Origin: Magnolia sinica
Lineage: Eukaryota; Streptophyta; Magnoliopsida; Magnoliales; Magnoliaceae
DNA length: 64,000 bases
Reading direction: 5' to 3'
Assembly (NCBI RefSeq): GCF_029962835.1
Contig: NC_080591.1
Location: 37,951,501 to 38,015,500, forward strand
Both the position numbers and the translations under genes were made by a program. Below the pieces are notes generated by a model. The model saw only the letters and a list, made by a program, of their open reading frames with translations. It was not told the DNA's origin and made no database searches. Shown piece after piece: positions 24,864 through 37,100 of the stretch (within the stretch, counting starts at the first letter, position 1; every line of letters starts with the position of its first letter).

Positions 24864-25606
24864 ATGGAGTCTGAGGTTCTCCCGTTGGACAATCGGGAGC
24901 GGAAGCGAGGGAGAGAGCAACTGGGCGGTCCAGATCGATGGGATCTGGTTGGGCGCCGCGTGAGGAAGGAATTCGTTGGCAGCGGGGTCTTCATCGGGAG
25001 GATCTTGAGATTCAAGCGCGGCGGATTGTATCTCGTTGAATATGAGGATGGCGACCGTGAGGATCTGGAATATGAAGAGGTTTGCGATCTCCTTGTGAAG
25101 GAAGATGGTGGTGGCAGCGGCAGCGGTGGTGGCTTGTGCGCGGATCCTGCTGCTGGGAAGCAGGAATTGGGTCGGTCAGTTTCAAAGAATCAGGGTCCAA
25201 AAGCTCCTGAAACTGCTGATGGAGTCGACCGGGTTGATGATTCATCGGCTGTCAGCAAATTGACTTCTGCTGATGTCGAGTCGGATGCCGACTCGTCCAG
25301 CGATTCATGCGAGTCTGAAACGGCTCGGCTTCCTCCGCTGGCGCTTCCTCCATCCTCTGGTGATATTGGTATTCCTGAGGAATCGATTGGTTATTTGTTC
25401 TCCGTGTACAATTTCCTGCGCTCGTTCAGTTGCCGGCTGTTCTTGAGCCCATTCAGCCTTGATGATTTCGTTGGGTCGCTCAACTGCATGTCCCAGAATT
25501 CTCTGTTGGATGCGATCCATGTCTCTCTGATGCGTGCGCTGCGTCGTGATCTTGAGATGGATTCTTTAGATGGGAGCAGCTCCGAGTTCACTTCAAAATG
25601 CTTGAG
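24864..25606 (+). CDS. PTM: PTM-type exon 1: Tudor-like and DDT domains
   Basis: Encodes residues 1-247 and two bases of 248. WDLVGRRVRKEF…YLVEYEDGDREDLEYEEV is a Tudor-like barrel as found in PTM/DIR17 proteins. A Gly-rich and acidic Ser-rich linker follows. IGYLFSVYNFLRSFSCRLFL begins the DDT domain, a helical bundle that binds chromatin remodelling partners. The donor is GTATTT. Confidence 0.88.
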
Positions 25607-28600
25607 GTATTTCTCTGTTTCTTTTGCGGTGTTTTCATTCCTGTATACTCGTCTCTGACTTTCCCTTTTTTCCAGGCGTTTGGATTGGAGCTTGCTTGAT
25701 ACGCTTACTTGGCCTGTTTATGTAGTTGAGTATCTTCTGATAATGGGATACACAAAGGAGCAGGAGTTGAAAGGATTTCATGACCATGTTTTGAAATCTG
25801 AATATTACACCATGCCAGCACCGACAAAGCTAAGGATTCTGCAAATCTTATGTGATGATGCTCTAGACTCAGCAGAGCTTAGACATGAAATTAACATGCG
25901 GGGAAGCATGGAAGTGGGAATGGAGACCGATGGTAATGCCAGCCTTGCCCCTGAAAATGGGCCGAGAAGGGTCCATCCTCGATACACCAAGACCTCCGCG
26001 TGCAAAGACCCAGTAGCCATGGAGAATATTGTTGAACCCTGCGAATCGAAGCCACCTCGTGACCGGAGTTCTACGGGTTCTAGTAAAGCTGTGGAACCAG
26101 AGGTGAATATGTCAGAAGATGTTGTGGATACTGATGAATGCCGGCTTTGTGCAATGGACGGGACTCTCCTTTGTTGTGATGGATGCCCTTCAGTGTACCA
26201 TTCGCGATGCATTGGTTTGAATAAAGCTTCATTAGATGAAGGGGATTGGTTCTGTCCGGAATGTGTTGTGAATAAGATTGGGCCAACTTGCTCAAGAATT
26301 GGAACAGGATTAAGGGGGGCAGAGTTCCTAGGCATCGATCCACACGAGCGGGCATTTTTGGGCACTTGCAATTACTTACTCGTGTAAGGATCTCTAGTCA
26401 ACTACTATTCCTTCTATCAATATCTTATTGGTCGTATGGCATGTCTTTAACATGTAGCAAAACTTGGTTATTTTTTGTGAGTTCATATCACTGTAGGTAC
26501 TTTTTATAATCCTTTGCTGACAACTTGAATCTACATTATATTACACAATATGTTATCTTCTTTGTCATAAGCTTGTCTTGTTGGATGCATATTGCCTTTG
26601 CCTTTATTTCTTAGGACTGATATTGTATTTTGATAATACTCTGGTCTGCCTTGTGTTTGGAGCTCTTTGAGGGTATCAACCTTCAATAGGCCATATGACA
26701 TCCACAATTTATGATAACATAATCCTAACCCAACCTAGCAAGTAAGAGATAAAGAAATTGAGAGAATTTTCTAATTGAGTTTAGAAATACCTCTAAATAT
26801 GTTTTGTTTAACTCCTTAGTCCTTACTCAATTTTTGTGTTCATGGTTATAGAGGGATAAAAAGGGCAAAAGTAAATTAGAAAAAATAAAAATAAAAATTC
26901 TTCTATAACGTCTGCTCTTGAGAAACAAATTGGGAGTCGCCTAAGACCCTTAGCAGAAGGCATACATCATACAGGACGTGTATATCACTCATATGCCTCA
27001 CTATTTGAGGCATAAGCCTTACGTATATTACACCTCAAGGTCTATGCCTTGGGAGAGCGTCGGCTTCCTTAAGGCATAAGCCTTCCGTACCTCAACAACA
27101 TTGATCCCCTTCCTGATGTGAACATGACCTATTTGCCTATACAATGCAAGAGGACTCTGGTGGGCCCCACATAACTACACTTGAACCCCACATGATCACA
27201 CGTGGACCCCATGTGTGGCCCTATGTCCACATGAACCCTTTTGACTGTGTGCTTTTGCTTTTGCCTGTTTTTTTCTTCTCTTTTTATACTGGAATGACCC
27301 TAATATCCCTTTCTTTTTCTCCAGTGAACTAAAGTAGGGCATTTTAGTCCTTTCACCTAGTTATTGGGGCTAGTCTCTAGCTGTTATATGTGCACTGTTT
27401 ATATATTTGAACTTCTTGGATCTTTTTCATATCTCTTGAAATGAATGATTGCAGGCTCGGGACTTCAATAAATGCAGAACCAATCATTAGATACTACAGT
27501 CAGGATGATGTTTTGAAAGTCCTCCAAGTGCTTCATTCATCTGCCCAACATGCACCATTGTACTCCCAGATCTGCAAGGGAATTTTACAGTACTGGGAAA
27601 TCTCAGGAGATGCAATATTGTCTCATCCTGCAGGAACTGAACCTGGTGTAAATTCATTGGATGAGAAGGAAGATGCAATGGGTTCTTCTACATTTTGCCC
27701 CCAATCTGTTAGGAAAAGTCGAATTCCCTCAAATACAGATGAGGGGTATAACCATGAGAGCAAGACAAGTGAAAGTAAGTTGGAGAATGGAGCACTATCA
27801 TTTCAGGAGAATGACTGCATTGAAGCTGGGGTCAATGGCCCCTCCTTAGACTCGGTGTGCCAAACTGATCTTCCAGATTTGCAGAAAGACAATGTTGTTA
27901 CCTGTGAGAAGTCTGGTGACCAATTTACTTCTGGACATGCTGAGCTGACAGCTCAACAGGTTGGGCAGCTTGGAACAGAATCTGCCATATCTGCTGGCTC
28001 ACTCATCATGCCAATTGATCCTTCTGATGTAAACCACCAAAGTTCAGGTGAAAGATCAACTGTATTAGAATTCGCTACTGGTGCATCACGAGATGTGGAG
28101 AGCTCTGGTCGAGAAGATGCAGATAGCTTGGTATTGCAAATGAAGAATAGCATTCATAGCATTTCTCGTGAAAGCAGGCAGCATAACCATGGTTACAGTG
28201 GGGTAAATAAAGGAGATACAATCAACAGCACCTCATTCTTGGGAACTTCTTTCAAATTCTTGGGAACTTCTTTCAAGCCTCAGGCTTATGTAAATCAGTA
28301 CATCCCTGGTGACGTTGCTGCATCTGCAGCTGCTGCTATTGCTCGTCTTGGATCTGAAAATGGCAAGTCTTCTGAGTCTCGCGGTGCTTCAAAGGCTAAG
28401 AAAATTGTTTCTGAAAACACATCTTTGCAAGTAAAAGCCTTTGCAGAAGCAACCATACATTTTCTATGGCCAAGTTCTGAAAGGAAGCTCATTGAGATCC
28501 CAAGGGAAAAATGTGGCTGGTGTTTAGCATGCAAGGCTCCTGTAAATAGCAGAAAAGGCTGCTTGTTTAATTCAGCTGCGATCAATGCATTGAAAGGAGC

Positions 28601-30385
28601 TGCAAGGGTCCTTGGAGGTGTTCGTCCCATAAAGATTGGTGAAGGACAACTTGCTTCTATTGCAGCATATATTTTACACATGGAGGAGAGTTTACGTGGT
28701 CTGTTAGTTGGCTCATTGCTGATTGTAAGCTATAGAAGACACTGGCGTAAACAAGTAGAACTGGCATCTTCATGCAGGTTGCTCAAGCTCCTCTTGCTTG
28801 AAGTAAGTTTTTCTTGCTTACAGGTTTACTGATTGATATTTATTTTGCATGCGGCAGTTATAACTTTGTGTGGACCATTTCTTCTGATCTCAGATTTATC
28901 ACATCTGCTGTGTTTATCTTTATGTCAATGTTCGATTTGAATGCTAGTAAATGCAATGGAAGTGTCCACTTTGTCCAGATTGTAGTCTATTCTTTAATAA
29001 ACATAAAATCAATGTCATTCACATCGTCATAGCCGTCCCAGCCGTTTGGGCCTCTCTATGGATCCCAATTCCTCAACCACTCCTATCTAAGGTTCTATCT
29101 GATGCAACTAAACTCAAAAGAACGAAACTAACTGCAGAAATGGAATTCTATGTTCTAATTGAATGATCAAAATCACGAACAAGAGTGTAGGAGGATCTAC
29201 ATGCATCAAATAGAAAGAAGAAACAAAGTACTGTGAGCAAGCCCAACAGCCCTATGGTCTTTCACCACATTACTACTACAGTAGAAACGAAACCTCTCAG
29301 CAAATTTTGCTCAAAAGAAAATAGCATGAATCTGTTATTATGTACGGCATGTACCCTTATTTATAGACTGGGGACTGTGAGGTTTGCTTACTTGATCTAA
29401 CATCCAATTCTCATAATAAGGAAACAAAAATCCTAATGAGACACTGCATCCTAACAACATAACAATAACAAGGAAGACTTCTAAAGCAAATAGGAAAACT
29501 AGTTAGGGACACATAACAGGGCAGATGAGGACCCTAGCTACACGTGCTTAAGTGGGGTCTCATGTTCACGTTTGGGCCGATTCATGTGTAGAGACGGAGC
29601 ATGCACATGTTGGATGGGGTATGATTGCTGCAATTCCTCCTAATGTGAAAGAACTTGTGGTGCAGGTTGATGCAATTGAACTCGGTCGACCTCTTCATCT
29701 AATTAGAAATTTTTTATCCCCTCCTAGGTGTCCTGAAATTAAGTGATCGTCGAACACATCTTTAATGACTTTCTCAAAATGGTGTTGTCTTTAGATATTT
29801 GGATAGTCCATTCTTTTGTGCTCTTATCATAGTGATGTCGGTCCAAGTTAACTGCAAGGTCCTCAACTTGGAAGCACACAGATCTTAATTTCAGGTGGAA
29901 GCTCGTTCTGGTGTGCATGATCACATAACTTCTTCAGAGCATGATAAGGACCTCCCTTTATTAAGTGGAGCTCGGTATAAGTTCCTACTGGACACCATGA
30001 CCTTATCTCATTCTCTTGCAATTGTGCAAAGCGTTGCCAAACATCTACATTGCTCGTGTAATTTTCATTACCAAGGTATCTTCCGCCTGACTTCGTCGTG
30101 TGTATTTTGCACAAAAGCCTAAATGCCCCTTCTCAGTCTAATCACAATAGTAAGTGGAACCATTGTTGTCATGTGCAATCGTATATGCGCATATCCATAT
30201 GCAGATCGCATATGTGATCACATATGTTGCATATGCGAAAATATGCGATGTATGCGATCGCATACAGCATATGTGATTGCATATTGGCCATGGCACATTG
30301 AATTTTTATTTTTATTTTTTTGCAAAAAATAACATTTTGTCTATAAAAAAGCTTCCAAATCTCCTCCATTTGCAATATTCTCACT

Positions 30386-30433
<48 letters not shown>

Positions 30434-31107
30434 TTCCCTCTCTCTTGGAAGTTGGAAGATCATGATTCAAGTACTTTTAAGTTTCAAGGAAGATAGCTTG
30501 TTGATTTTGTTGTTACTTCTTGTTAACTATAGTGTTAAATGTGGATGACTTGATGTTTAATTCATTGTTTAATTGATTTTATCTCTCTCAAATGTATTTT
30601 AAATATGTAAAATTAGTTATCTATGAACTTAGAAAAGTTCTCCTCAGTTTCTTATATTTTTTTACAATTTTTTGAATTTTTCCCTAACATATATATATAT
30701 ATATATTTTAATTTTTCAAATTTTTTTTTAAAAAAAAAATGCAATTGCACATGATCGCATATGCGATTCGACAACAATGAGTGGAACTAAATTGATAGAT
30801 CATTGAGGTCTAATGATAGTCAAAATCTTGAAAGGAGAGTCCCATAATTCTGTTAACGCAATTGTTATAGGCTGTTTGAGAAGAATTTCTTTCTTTCTTA
30901 GGTTTGATTATATTAGCCCTTGTTCCAAGCTAGGCCTCATTAAGATGCTCTAGCTTGAGGGGGAGTGTTGAAAGGTTGATAGTTGAATAAGGTCCATTGG
31001 GTCGAAGTCCATTAATAAGGCTATAGGCCCTATTCATGTTTTTACTATTATAAATAAGAGTAGAGGGCTGAGGTTTTAATAGACCCACAGCATCTCAAGT
31101 TTTTTGC

Positions 31108-31161
<54 letters not shown>

Positions 31162-34100
31162 ATTGTTTCTCTCTTCCATCTTTCTTCTCCTTCTTCTCAT
31201 TGCAGCTTCTTATAGACCCTCAAGATTAGCACAATGTATCCGTTTAACATGGTATTAGAGCCTAAGTGTTCCTATGGTTTCTTCTTTTCTCCTTTCTTCT
31301 TTTTTCCTTCATTTTTTTTTCATTGTTCTTCGATTCTTTTTTGGAAGATTTTTTTAACGGACTTTTTTATTTTTGTGTTGCCTTGACTATGGTTTTTCCT
31401 GTTGAAGCAAATTTTTTATTTTTCTTGTTGAAGTAGATTTTTGTTTTTCGGATTTTTGTGTTGCCTTAGTTAGAGTTTGCTGATTTTTTTCCCCTTTTAG
31501 AGCATATTTTTAGCTATTTTTTGTTTCCTTTCCTAATCTTCGGTGGTTCCTATCTTTCCTTTAAAAAAAAAAAAAACTTTTTCCTCTTTCATTCTTTTTC
31601 ATATGCTTCTCAACTCTATGAGTTTTATATTTTTAATCTTTCTCAACAACTAGTGTCTCCCTTCCTAATCTTTTTTTTTTTTTTTTTATCCCTTTCCTCT
31701 TTCCCTCTTTCGGTCTTTCTTTCCCTGTACAACAACTTATTCGTAATTTTCTTTTCTTCCCCTCTTTCCATACACAACTACAACTTTTTATTAACCCTTT
31801 TCCTGGCACCCTTCATTCTTCTTTTTCATTCGTTTTTATGTTTTGAGAGTCATGAGACCTTTCTTCACTGACTTGTTGTGATTTGTGAGAGGGGATGGCT
31901 GGCCATTGGAATTTTTAGGGCCTTAAATTATTTGTTGTTGGATTTGGAGCCGTTTTGTTGACCGGTTGAAGTTTTTGGTGATCTGGTTCATGTGTTGCTG
32001 GATTTGAAGCCTCTTTGATGTGTTGTCACGATCCGAAATTTGAGTACCGAGCACACATCCCAAACATGATTTTCAAGGTGCGACTCGTACACTAAGTGTA
32101 CTTAATCAATTCAATGCATTTACGTAGAGACGCCAATTTGATATTGTTAATGTAGAATCTAAGTTCCATCCAATCACAATCGCAATCACAAATCATACAT
32201 CCAAAAATCAAATATCCATTCAAATCAACTATTGGGAATTCATTTTGGGACCCACCCATTTGAGGTCTTATTTACATGTCGAAAATTAATACTTAAGTTA
32301 AATAATCATCATGTCATGTCTAATGCTCTTAAATCATAAAATCAACACCATCATCTCAAGTAATGCGTAACAAATCGGAACTAATTCCAAGAATAGCAGG
32401 TTAGAACTAAAATGAATAATTAAGATTGGTCCAAAGCAACCAATTTTTCTTCCAGCAGGTAAGGCCATGTGTCATGTGGATCATTCATTGGTTCGGATGC
32501 GCTTTCTTGTTCTTATGCCAAAGGTTCAACCTCGGTCACATCTATACGATTTTTCATTAATAGAGGGTAAGCTGACCAGGCCTAGTGAGAATTCCCAAGT
32601 GGTTTGTCGCATTAAAATTAAAACTGTATAACAACAAAATAAACAGAATAACCATCAAGCAATCTAAATGCATGAATTGAATGAACGCATCAATGTCGTG
32701 CAAATGCGTAAATGTATGAATGCATCAAGTGGGATAATTGTCCACTTGCTTGAGTTGGATGACCGTCAACTCACATCTGTGCTTGGTAGGCTTCTACTAG
32801 TTTGGTAGGCATGGGAAGGCCCACATCCAATAACGATTCTACTAGATACACCTTCCAGGGAGGTCCCCCAGGAATTCAAGCACATAGTGTGTATGCAAGA
32901 GATGAATGTTCGAATGTAGTAATACCATTGTAAACAATGAATCGCATATAACAAACTGATATTCAACTCAGAATCAACACAAGTTACATGTGAACTGATG
33001 AAATCAACACCAAACGATTCTCAACCAAAATGAATAAAGTCATGAGTTCAACGACATTAAATCAATTAGTTTCAACTTAATCGAAACAAGCGAACGACAT
33101 AACAAACATCGGATTGGATATAATAAATACATCAAAACCATTTAAAATCTAATAGAGAGGAAACATGTTGGGATTACTCACTTGTACTCGACAATAATGA
33201 TTCTATATAAAATTTGAATTAGAACGAATTAGAAATTGCTAATATAGTCATATAACTAAAATCATTTGCTAATCATATTAATTTATATGGTAGGGCCCAT
33301 TTTAAATTGACCAATTTCCCAAATTGGGGTCCACATGAAGGATTACACACTATCCAATTAGACTCCTTCATACCCAACCCTTAACACAGGGTTTGCGATT
33401 GCCACCATCTTATGTGGGGCCCACTTGATCAGATCCAAGTGGCTGACCACCAGCCAGTGATATTTAATTGGTTTGGACAAGCCTAATGTATGTGAATTTA
33501 TAAGTATATTTAGTTCATTAGTCCAAGTATCCAAATTCAGAATCAAACAAATCTGTTCAACTGTTTGTTGATCGAATCGACAACACTGTTGATTGAATCG
33601 ACTCGAATTGATGGTTTGTCGATCGAATCGACACTAATAGAAAATCGCATTGAGAGTCTCTAGACAAAATTCGCCTTTGTCGATTGAATTGACTCAAATT
33701 GAAAGTCGAATAAAAAATCTCCAGATTCAATCCAGTTTTGACAAACTGAATCAAAATTGTTGGATTTTTCTTAAGTTCATTTTTTAGTCCAATCGTGCCC
33801 ATTGGACGGATTGAAACCAACCATTGTCTCTCTCTCTTAATCAATTAGGAGAGAGGTCCATTGATCAACTGATCTGAACCACCCATGGCTCACATCATTC
33901 AAAACTACATGATTTGATAATAATTGATGTTCGATTAGTAGTAGTACGGTCCATCAGATGGTCAGATTGGCCCAGTGATTGAGGTTTTTGCATATTTCTA
34001 CATTGGAAAACCGATGGATGGTATGGATCTGACTTCATAAGTCATTAAAGGCTAAACATCATTCTCTACGCCAATTCGCCAAAAACGATTGCGCAAAGGA

Positions 34101-37100
34101 TGATATCTTTGTACTATACATGCCGAATTGATCGATGCAATGAATGTGTAACTAATCCCACCCATTCATTGTGTAGATTTGCCAAAATAGGCCTAGGTTA
34201 CAAGAAAATCAAAATAAAGGGATCATATTACCAAACTAGATAAATCGAGCTTATGGTTTCCTCAAAGCCTCTCCTCTCCCTCTCCGTTCCAAGTCTCTGA
34301 ATTTTATTTTTTTTGGTTAAAGAGGGCTATTCACGTATCCTCCCTTGAGGAGGAGGAGTCAGATAAGAGAGAGATAAGAGGGATGAGGGAGAGATTTGTC
34401 GTTTTTCTCTCTCAAATTTAAAGATCAACTTTAAATTTAAATTCAGATTCTTTATTTATTTATTTTTAAATGGACAATCGTTACATGTGTGGTTGAAGCC
34501 CTTGCTGATTTTTTCGCTATCTGGTTAGAGGTATTTGACTGGATTGTCTCTTGCTATGTGACATGTGTTCGCCTCTTCTTCACCTCTTCCTTCGACGACT
34601 TAGTAGTTTCTCTGTTTCATGCTCTCCTTGCTAAACATGTGATGTGACTAATATTTATTCAAGGCAGTTGGAACAACTTATTTATGTACTGGGTAGTTGA
34701 CTTGAACCCGTTTAAGCACCAAATTGTTGGTTTTGGCTTGTTTGGACTACATGATTGTCCCAGCCTTGGTGCAGATTTATGATTGTACTGGGCTTGTTTA
34801 CTCTGGGCAGTTGGCTCAGGCTCGTTGTTTATATTGGATTGTTATGATTGTGTTGGGCAGTTGGCAACCTTGGTTAAGCTGGGTAATTGATCCAGGCTCG
34901 TTGTTTATATTAGACAATTAGTCAATTCTTATTTGTTCTGGGTGGTTGTTCGGACTTATGATTGTGTTGGACAATTAGCTAGGCCTTTGTTGAGCTGGAT
35001 AGTTGATCCAGACTTGTTGGTTGTTTCTGTGGTTCACATCCTAGGCATGTCCTTAAACTGCTAGCCGAGGGACTTTATGAAGTACTTTCCTAGATGCCTT
35101 AATGGCCCACTAAGTGGACGGTCAAGGGGAAGGAAATCTTGTACCTTAGGCAAGCCACTTAGTGGTTAGGTGTAAGTGAAGCTTAACCTCCTAGCGCCTA
35201 ACCTCAGGATGGGGATGGTTTCAGATGACAGTCTTTGTTTCAGCATACCTGAGGTTAGCCACCGGGGGTAACAAAGGTGGAAAAAAACCAACCAATCACC
35301 CCCTATGGCTCACATCATTGAAATTGTAAGAGTGCCTGTTCGCCTAAAGGTATTAGTGGTCTCGTCGCCTCCACTTCTCATCCGCTCTTCCCATGGAGCA
35401 TCAGGTACTGGAATTGGAGTATAAACAATTGGTATCACCCAGGGTTTGCAGGGAATCACAAAAAGGTGGGAAAATAGTGATGTTAAGAAAGGGTTGTATA
35501 TTGTTGATTGGGTTAGGGACATTGCTAGGAACTGTTTGGACTGAACTTAATTGTTAATGGGGCTGAACTATGACTGATTCCGGGATTAATTTTCTGGACA
35601 AATTTGGGACTGAAATCTGGTTTGCAATAGGGATGGCATGAAGGCTGGTTTTGGGTCAATGGTTGGCAGGTTTGGTGACTGTTTGAGTGCAAGATGGCTG
35701 AATTTTAAGGGCTTTGCCTCTACAGATTTTGGGCTGAAATGTGGGACTTATTTCTGGCCGAAATTTCTGACAGATTCAGGGACTGAGTAAGATGCATAAT
35801 TTGGGCCTGAAATTGCACAGATAAGGGGACTGTTTGGCAATGAATCCATCCACTGGTTTAAGGGTAGATTTTGTGGTGGCTTGGGGTTGTGAATGGGCTA
35901 CTTATGCAGCTGCTGGGGACTGACTTGGTTTCTGAATATGGCTGTTATAGGATGGCTATGGGCTGTTCTGGGAGCAGGTAAGGGGACAGTTTTGGGACCA
36001 ATTTTGCAAGTTCACATACTGTTTGGGCAGAAACTGGACCACCATGGGATTGCATTGGTGATGGCTGGTTTTAGGACAGGTTTCAGTGATGGTTACTGAG
36101 GCTTTGAACTTGGCAAATTAGTGGGCTGGTTGTGGACAGATTCCTTTACAGGTTGGACCACAGGGCGACTAGGTGTGGTCTGTAGCAGTGTTTTGAATAG
36201 CGGCAGCATGTTGCGTAGCTTTCAGACCTTTGTAGCGTGCAGTGTAAGCTACACGATACTTCTATTTTTAAATTTAAAAATAAAAAAATTATGATAAATA
36301 GTAAGAAGAAAATAATGTGTGTGCGTGCACATCTAAAAGTAAAAAAAAAAGAAAAAAGAGTCATTGTAGAATGGTGGCCCACATGATGGACTAGAAAACA
36401 ATGGGCCATAGTGGGCCCATTGTGGGCCATAGAACACAATGCCCAACCACCTATGCACATCTTTTTATTAAATCCATACTATACATAGCCATAGTGGGTC
36501 CCACATGAGCCACACCATAGAAAACTATGCGCAACCACCTGTACAAACACCACAACAGACCACCTAAAAAATGAAAAAGAAAAAAATTCATAGCAACCCC
36601 TACCATGTCATGCACACACTACAGCAGGCCCCAAAACAAACAAACAAAAATGAAAAAAAAAAAAAATGGATAGCAACCCCCTATCCTACAATATTACACA
36701 GTAACCAGCATCCTAAAATGAATGTGTGTGTGTGTGTGTGTGTGTGTATTCCCAAAAGTAACAAGAAATCTTCATTCCAAATGTAAAGGAACTCATTGAG
36801 GGCAAGGTATCCCAAATCGGTTACGTATCGGCCGTAACGGCCGATACATAACGGTAACGGTGGGACCCGTTACGCGATACGGGGTCGAAACGGCCGTTAC
36901 GGAATTCTGTGACCGTAACGGCTGTGACGGGCCCTATAAAAAAAAAAAAAAAAAAAACTTACCTTTTTTTCCTTTCCTTTCTTCTTCTTCTTCTTCTCTT
37001 TCTTCTTCTTCTTCTTCTTCTTCTTCTCGAGTAGCTGCGCCCTGCTGCGGCTGCGGCTGCTTCTTCCTGTTCTTCTTCTTCTTCTTCTTCTTCCTCTCTC

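Noticed and set aside
25805-26371. 188-codon - strand open frame
   Set aside because: Antisense of exon 2, which encodes the PHD finger on the + strand.
30161-30300. GCATATGC palindromes as a regulatory operator array
   Set aside because: They fall within the ends of a TIR element with perfect 8-bp duplications and are better explained as its subterminal repeats.
31521-31871. 116-codon Phe/Ser-rich + strand frame
   Set aside because: Low-complexity translation of a T/C-rich retroelement leader.
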